Source: Amphibalanus amphitrite
Lineage: Eukaryota > Arthropoda > Thecostraca > Balanomorpha > Balanidae
Assembly (NCBI RefSeq): GCF_019059575.1
Contig: NW_024881625.1
Span: 558,001 to 622,000 of the forward strand
DNA: 64,000 nt
Direction of reading: 5' to 3'
This document shows, piece by piece, positions 58,798-64,000 of the stretch. Positions within the stretch are counted from its first letter, which is position 1. Each line of letters opens with the position of its first letter. A program made the translations under genes and the position numbers. The notes beneath the pieces were generated by a model. It was not told the origin of the DNA. It saw only the letters and a program-made list of their open reading frames with translations, and did not search any database.

Positions 58798-59815
58798 TTC
58801 AATTCTCGTGTCCTCTGTCATTGTGCGTTTTTTATACATTTGCAACGGCGTGCACCTAAGAAATCAGAGGTAAGTATTCTTCTAATGAACATGTTGCATA
58901 AGAGAAATATTTGCAGCCCAACCGATCGGTTCGGTTTCGGTATTTTCCTATGGTTTTGGTTTGTATTTGGTTTGGTATCGGTGTTCTGATTTTCTGTGAT
59001 TGACGTCACTAATGCATAGTGCATACTATGCGAACGTAGCCAACGAAAAGACAATTGGTGCTGGGCGATGGCCATTGATCAATATTTCTCACTGCCAATG
59101 GGTGATAGCATGCAGCTCCTGCTGGATATGACAGGGGCGGCATTGACCTTTTGAAAGTAGGTGGGCACTTGGCAAGGTATTAGGTAAAGTACCTACCTAC
59201 CTAAAAGTAGCGAAAACTAAGATGAAAAGTAAAAAATCGGACGGTGGTTAGCAGGCTATTAGATAGCTTTTCGTGTAAGAATCACCATGTACAAAAAAAA
59301 AAAAAACATTTCGGCATAGCTGTTAGCGTATCACGGGACGAAATTCTCAATTTCCAGCCGTCTAGGAGCGTCATCTAAAGGAGCAATGCCCTCTAACTAT
59401 AGCTTTTGCGTATCTGCCGCCAGGGGGATGAATCCCCTTAGTTGGAATCAAGTTGAAGTCAAAAATATTCATATTAGACGTATGTATATGAAGGTAACTT
59501 GGGGCTGATTGTTAAGTTGCATGCTCACGGCGGGCTGTCATCGATTTATCTCTATACATGTCTAATCTGATCGATGAAATAATACAGGAATCCGTTGTCA
59601 TTCGAGTGTGTTTCATAAAAGCTCTTCCGACTTTGACGAATATCGACAGTGCGGTAACAAAATTGGTAATTCGGGAACAGACTGCAATCAAACTGCAGCC
59701 AGTTTTTTGCAACTTATTCCTTAATCAGATGAATACTTGTCATATATTTATTGGGCGTACGATATTGGCGTGCGAACGTAGAGGCCAAAAATGCGTGTCT
59801 ACGACCGACTTCTTT
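58798..59815. other. Unassigned interval
   Basis: No convincing gene or repeat boundary; a GGTTTCGG/GGTTTGG-rich stretch lies at 58930-58985. Confidence 0.4.
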
Positions 59816-61002
59816 TTAACCCGCGCCGTGCTGGTGGCCTGAACTTTCCGCCGAGTGCTGGGGGGGGGGCGTTTTCACGCCCCCCCCCCGTCTAACTCGG
59901 CTCCTGGGCCACGTAGCGACACGCGGTAAGCGGCAATCGAAAGAGCGTCAAAAATAAGGACGAAAACACTTCGGTCATTTTTTGGGTCAGGTCAAAGGTC
60001 AGGTCACCAGAGGTCACCAAAGGTAAAATGTTGACTATTTCAACATTTTGGAAACTGCCAACGGCTATCTCGGGAACCGATAGAGCTACAGCGCCGCGGA
60101 AAAGCGCATTCGATAGCCCTTTTACAGACCTTTCTGAGTAATGTTCTCAGATTTGACCTCAGGTCAACGGTTTAGCCTCCAGAGGGCAAAAACTCCAAAA
60201 ATAGCCGTTTTTACGAAAAACGTTTTTTCGTCAATAACTTTTGACTCATAAGCGCCATGACATTACTTTTGCCAGCATCGTGTTCCTCTCGTCGAGACGC
60301 GTCGAATGAACTATTCGTTGACCTTGAAAGGTCATTTTGAAAATTTGACCTCAGGTCAAGGTCATGACCTGACCGAAAAGGGTCATGTTGCATATCAGTC
60401 GATCCGTATCGTCGAGCTGAACACATCTGACGTGTTTTCACCGCTCTAGCACGTCTCTATCAAAAGTTATAGCCAAAAAACTGCTGGCGACCGTTCATGA
60501 CCTGAGATGACCTCAGGGGCACACAGAGGGGTCACAGGTGCATTTTTCCTATTCAGTGTGTCATGTTTACCTATGAACCGATGTTTGAGAGCGTTTTGAA
60601 CGATATTCGTCCAAAAGAGGCGCATTTCAATTTTCTCCCATTGACTTATAATGGAGAGGTCGCAAAATTGACCTGACCTTAGGTCACAGATATCAAAAAT
60701 CCGAGATATACATTTTATACATACTGTTACTCATATCAATCGCTGAAAGTTTCAAAGTGATCGTTCAGTCGGTGTAGCTATAGCGAGCCTTTGAACTTTT
60801 TCTGAGGTAAGGTCACTTGACGTGACCTGGTGACCTGACCTTGAACGGCCTAGGTCTGAAATTTTCACAACATGTGCGGAAATGATGTAGGAACACGTGT
60901 ACCAAAAACGGCGGCGCTGCGCGCCGCAGTTTTTGAGATATTCGCGAAAAACCTGAGGGGGGGGGGCGTAAAAACGCCCCCCCCCAGCACGGCGCGGGTT
61001 AA
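59816..61002 (+). mobile_element. TTAA element (CGTTTTCACG barcode), complete
   Basis: TTAA 59816-59819 and 60999-61002. Left complex end with GTGCTGG repeated 27 bp on; barcode GGGGCGTTTTCACGCCCC left, GGGGCGTAAAAACGCCCC right. Nearly identical in inverse to 11939-13126, including the 27-bp complex end. Hairpin at 60904-60934. Confidence 0.9.
60904..60934. repeat. Subterminal GGCGGCGC hairpin
   Basis: AAAAACGGCGGCGC / GCGCCGCAGTTTTT with loop TGC; one mismatch in the stem compared with 12007-12037. Confidence 0.8.
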
Positions 61003-62196
61003 CCCGCGCCCCGCTTGGGGGGGGGGCAGAATCTGCCTCCCTCCCGTTTTTCGCCAATAACTTCTAAACGCGTTACGCCAGCAACGTCAAACTTTCAGTA
61101 CCTTATCATACATCAATTAGACACGTTCCCTGAAAATCTGAACGAAATCCGTCGGAAATTTTTTGAGAAATTGACGTTTTAGTGACGTCATGTTCGCCAT
61201 TTTCGCCTAAAAAACGGCAAAATTTCAAACGCCGCTAACATCTTCATTTTTAAAGGAATCAAGACGTAACAAAAAAGGTTATACGTGATTCTACTTTGTC
61301 TATCAAATGGCTATCTCGGTTTTTTGAAAATTTTGGATTTTGGCCCAAATTTTTTCAAAAAACTGACTTTTGGGCAATTGATTATAAAATCCAAAATTTC
61401 GAGTTTATCGAAAAAAACCGGAATATATGTCAGAAAAGTGGTCTATGTGCACCTACATACCAATTTTTAGAAGAATCGGTTCCAAAATGTGGGAGTTATT
61501 CAAAATTTTATGACGTCACAACATACAAAAATTTTGAAAAATGATTTTTTTGGAAGTTATAGACCTCCTACGGAAACAAAAATAGCACCATTACATTCGC
61601 CGTGAAAAACTGCATCAGATAGACACCTTTTTAGGCCTTAACAACCAACTTCAAAATTTGACCTCACTTGACCTGACCTCGACCTTAAATTCATCCAGAG
61701 GTGGTCCATATCACTTATTGAGTGTGCCTATTGAATTCTATGAGTAAAATGACCAATAAAACATGTGTCACACATGCCCTTTTCTATATTTTGTTTTTGG
61801 TGACCTGACCTGACCTGACTTAACCTTGACCTTGACCTTTGAATGACATTGTATGCAACGAATATTGTCTTGGTAGTCTAAGTACACGTTTTGGGCAATC
61901 AGGCTCAGTCCATTCTTCGGCAACTACGGTGCAAAGCCGATACTGTAGAAACTTGCATTTTGTACCCTTGACCTGACCTTGACCTGACCTTGACCTGACC
62001 TCTGACCTACTTAAGCAAAAAATCAAAAGAATTTTGGGCTCTTAAGATCCGCCTTGTTGAGAGCTTTCGATTGCCGTTTTCCCCGTCTTTCTACGACCAT
62101 CGGTTCGGAAGTTAGACAGGGGGGGGGGGGGCAGAATCTGCCCCCCCCCCCCAGCAGGGCGCGTATGGCTGAATAGCCCAGCGGGGCGCGGGTTAA
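60999..62196 (+). mobile_element. TTAA element (GCAGAATCTGC barcode), sharing a TTAA with its neighbour
   Basis: TTAA 60999-61002 (shared) and 62193-62196; ends CCCGCGCCCCGCTTGGGG / CCCAGCGGGGCGCGGG. Barcode GGCAGAATCTGCC on both sides. The right complex end repeats CAGCAGGGCGCG/CAGCGGGGCGCG 27 bp apart. Interior shared with 21485-22668. Confidence 0.88.
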
Positions 62197-62210
62197 GAGA
62201 AAAGAACCGC

Positions 62211-62279
62211 TAAAGCAAGAATCGATTCACCGACCTTTCACTTACCAGACCGAGACTTTAACCACTCGGCTACGACGAC
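62211..62279 (-). tRNA. tRNA-like sequence (Ser-type head), degraded
   Basis: The minus strand starts GTCGTCGTAGCCGAGTGGTT (good A box) with a weak B box (GGTGAATCGATTC) and no pairing acceptor 3' strand. Same head as 35640-35704. Its distal end lies 15 bp from a TTAA element terminus. Confidence 0.5.
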
Positions 62280-62699
62280 ACATGGAATTTTTAGCCATAT
62301 ACAATAGGGTACCCATTTTTCCCGATTTTGTAAATTTGTGGGTGGGGGTGGTTTTTCTCATTATTTGGCGGCTCCTGATTCCAATGATGTCAAAAATATT
62401 GAAATCAAAGCTAGTTTAGGGGTCGAGAATTGAGATTGAAATTTGCGTATTTACCTAAAAATATGCTTATTTTACGCTGATAGTAAATCGCAACAAAGGC
62501 AAACTTTTTGTTTCGAGAGTCGGGTATGAGGGGTCATTGAACGCTCCTTTTTCATCCAGGTCGATGTGCTCCATCACGTGGTTCCCGTTAAATGCTTTAC
62601 TAGCGATCATTACAATGTCGATATTGTAACATTTGGTGAAAAGCGCTGGTATCTTTTGCTCCTGTTGCTGGTATCATTCTGATCAGCGTGCAATCATTT
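62280..62699. other. Unassigned interval
   Basis: Nothing recognised. Confidence 0.4.
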
Positions 62700-63060
62700 C
62701 TGATATTTTCTTTCTTTATGAGCTGCATTATTGACCTTTGATGACCTGTGAGGTCAAACTAAAATGTGAAGTTTCAGTTGTCCTCAGTTCATGACAGGCT
62801 CTTTGTGTCCATACAATTGAAGTTTGTGCAAATTAGTTCAGGCTACATCTGCCAGACCATGCTTCCGAATGTATTTCAAACCATGTAATTCAAAAACGAT
62901 CAAACCATTTTGACCGTATGCTTCCACAAGAAGCGGTCAGGTATGCAAAAGGTCAGGTATGCAAAGCTTCATCTCTCTATCGCCGGCGTGTTCGGGGCTA
63001 TCGCGAAAAAAAAAATATGGAGGGGCGGCACCCGACCCCCTATCGGCCGGCGAGGGTTTA
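62700..63060 (+). mobile_element. Decayed CCGGCC-end TTAA element, right part
   Basis: GGTCA/TGACC words followed by CTATCGCGAAAAAAAAAATAT, a weak G/C barcode, and CGGCCGGCGAGGGTTTA. The left end is missing and the TTAA is mutated. Confidence 0.55.
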
Positions 63061-63074
63061 GGCCCTCGGAGATC

Positions 63075-63690
63075 AGTAGGGTAGCCTGGGGCAAGACGCC
63101 CCAGATAATTTATTTTGCTACATAACTTTTGTCCTACATCACCTGGAAGGCCAAATTTGTGCTCAATGCGTTCTTTGGACATTTTACTTTAAATTCCACC
63201 CCTCAAATTCATTCACTTATGATCGGACTCCCAGCTATGAAGTGATTTGTGAAGCAACTGCAAATGGGGCATTTTGCCCCAACCCCAGGGCAAAACGCCC
63301 CACGGCCCGGGGCAAGAAGCCCCAGACTCTAGATTAAAGATTAAACATGGTAGTTGACCAAATCTTATATGAGAGGTCCGTTAGACCTTGGGAGGCACGG
63401 CACTGAAGTTAGCACCTTCCATCCTATCAGGTGTTCAGCTATGACACTATTGTATGAGCAGGTTTTTCACCTGCCTCATAAGGCCAAATAATAAATTATT
63501 GCCATGCAACTGTCAACCAAATACTTCCTTTGCCATCCGGTTGCTGAGAAAACTACACATAAATGCATAGAAACTTACTGTTTGCCAGCTACCGAACATT
63601 AGGAAGTAGGTAGTACGAACAACACATGAGGCAAAACGCCCCATGGGGCTTTTTGCCCCGCGACCTACTAGGGCGTTTTACCCCATCACG
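63075..63690. repeat. GGGGC(A/T)-motif repeat region, probable MITE left part
   Basis: GGGGCAAGACGCCCC, GGGGCATTTTGCCCC, GGGCAAAACGCCCC, GGGGCAAGAAGCCCC and GGGGCTTTTTGCCCC recur as short palindromes. The layout resembles the motif-rich ends of 9387-10202 and 53117-54963, but no right end is seen in the window. Confidence 0.5.
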
Positions 63691-64000
63691 TAGTTCAGTC
63701 AGAAAACAACGCCTTGCACTCCAGCAAGACATAATTTAACACGAACCAACCCAGCATTATAAGCGTTAGATAATAGTTGTTCAAAATACATAAAAGTCGT
63801 TAACCTGATGTGGGCCATAAAAGAACGCCATGATGCATAACCTGACAACAAAACATAAAAATCACTCCAAAAACACATTTTTGGCTATATCTCCCTAAGG
63901 AGTCATCACAATTTCTTTCCAGTCTGGTCATATAATGATCATATAGTGCAAGTTTTATAGAAGAGAGATTATTTCCCCAGATCCTTGCCAGTTCCGAGAA
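63691..64000. other. Unassigned end of window
   Basis: AT-rich, no feature recognised. Confidence 0.4.

Overview
The window is animal nuclear DNA. It has GT-AG introns, a multi-exon gene of a metazoan Golgi enzyme family, Penelope-like and RNase H-bearing non-LTR retroelement pieces, and very dense transposon debris. Invertebrate is likely and an arthropod/crustacean is my guess; no rRNA or mitochondrial marker is present to settle this.

One host gene can be reconstructed. It is a minus-strand carbohydrate sulfotransferase of the Sulfotransfer_2 type, with six exons: 55139-55033, 39892-39788, 36147-36027, 34547-34381, 28306-28159 and 20148-19903. All splice sites are GT-AG, all phases agree, and the frame of 297 codons plus stop is open throughout. 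The protein has an N-terminal signal anchor, a 5'-PAPS-binding motif (LPKVATTF) and a 3'-phosphate-binding motif (RRPYDRLVSAFLDK). A poly(A) signal lies at 19702-19697. The introns hold most of the mobile DNA in the window.

The dominant inhabitants are about 20 non-coding elements of roughly 0.8-1.2 kb bounded by TTAA, with ends CCC(G/T)CGCC...GGCG(A/C)GGG. They share one architecture across many sequence families. The ends resemble piggyBac ends, but no transposase is present. Just inside each end lies a run of G, a short family-specific palindrome and a run of C, forming a hairpin 'barcode' that is usually the same at both ends. At one end only, the terminal motif is directly repeated, usually about 27 bp further in. 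The interiors are packed with GGTCA/TGACC pentamers, with a conserved GGCGGCGC hairpin in several families. I consider this asymmetric, barcoded terminal architecture the most interesting signal in the window.

Other mobile DNA includes two CACTA-like foldback elements (497-1697, 43824-44966; 3-bp duplications) and four hAT-like insertions with perfect 8-bp duplications (33153-33633, 38088-38838, 45510-46917, 49159-49446). There is also a head-to-head Penelope-like dimer filling an intron (36223-39712; 13-bp duplication), with further Penelope fragments at 24.7 and 33-34 kb. A 5'-truncated I-like non-LTR element lies at 15974-17838 (12-bp duplication), and several TA- or TTAA-flanked MITEs are present.

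Tandem repeats include a 277-bp satellite (1-2930), a (GA)n tract of about 545 bp (26146-26691), a 42-bp minisatellite (35194-35440), a 30-bp VNTR (52890-53070), a 371-bp repeat (30719-31770), a 435-bp duplication (32054-32893) and a perfect 77-bp inverted repeat (22980-23201). Two GC-rich non-repeat islands (5530-5755, 10236-10439) may be exons of other genes but are unproven.
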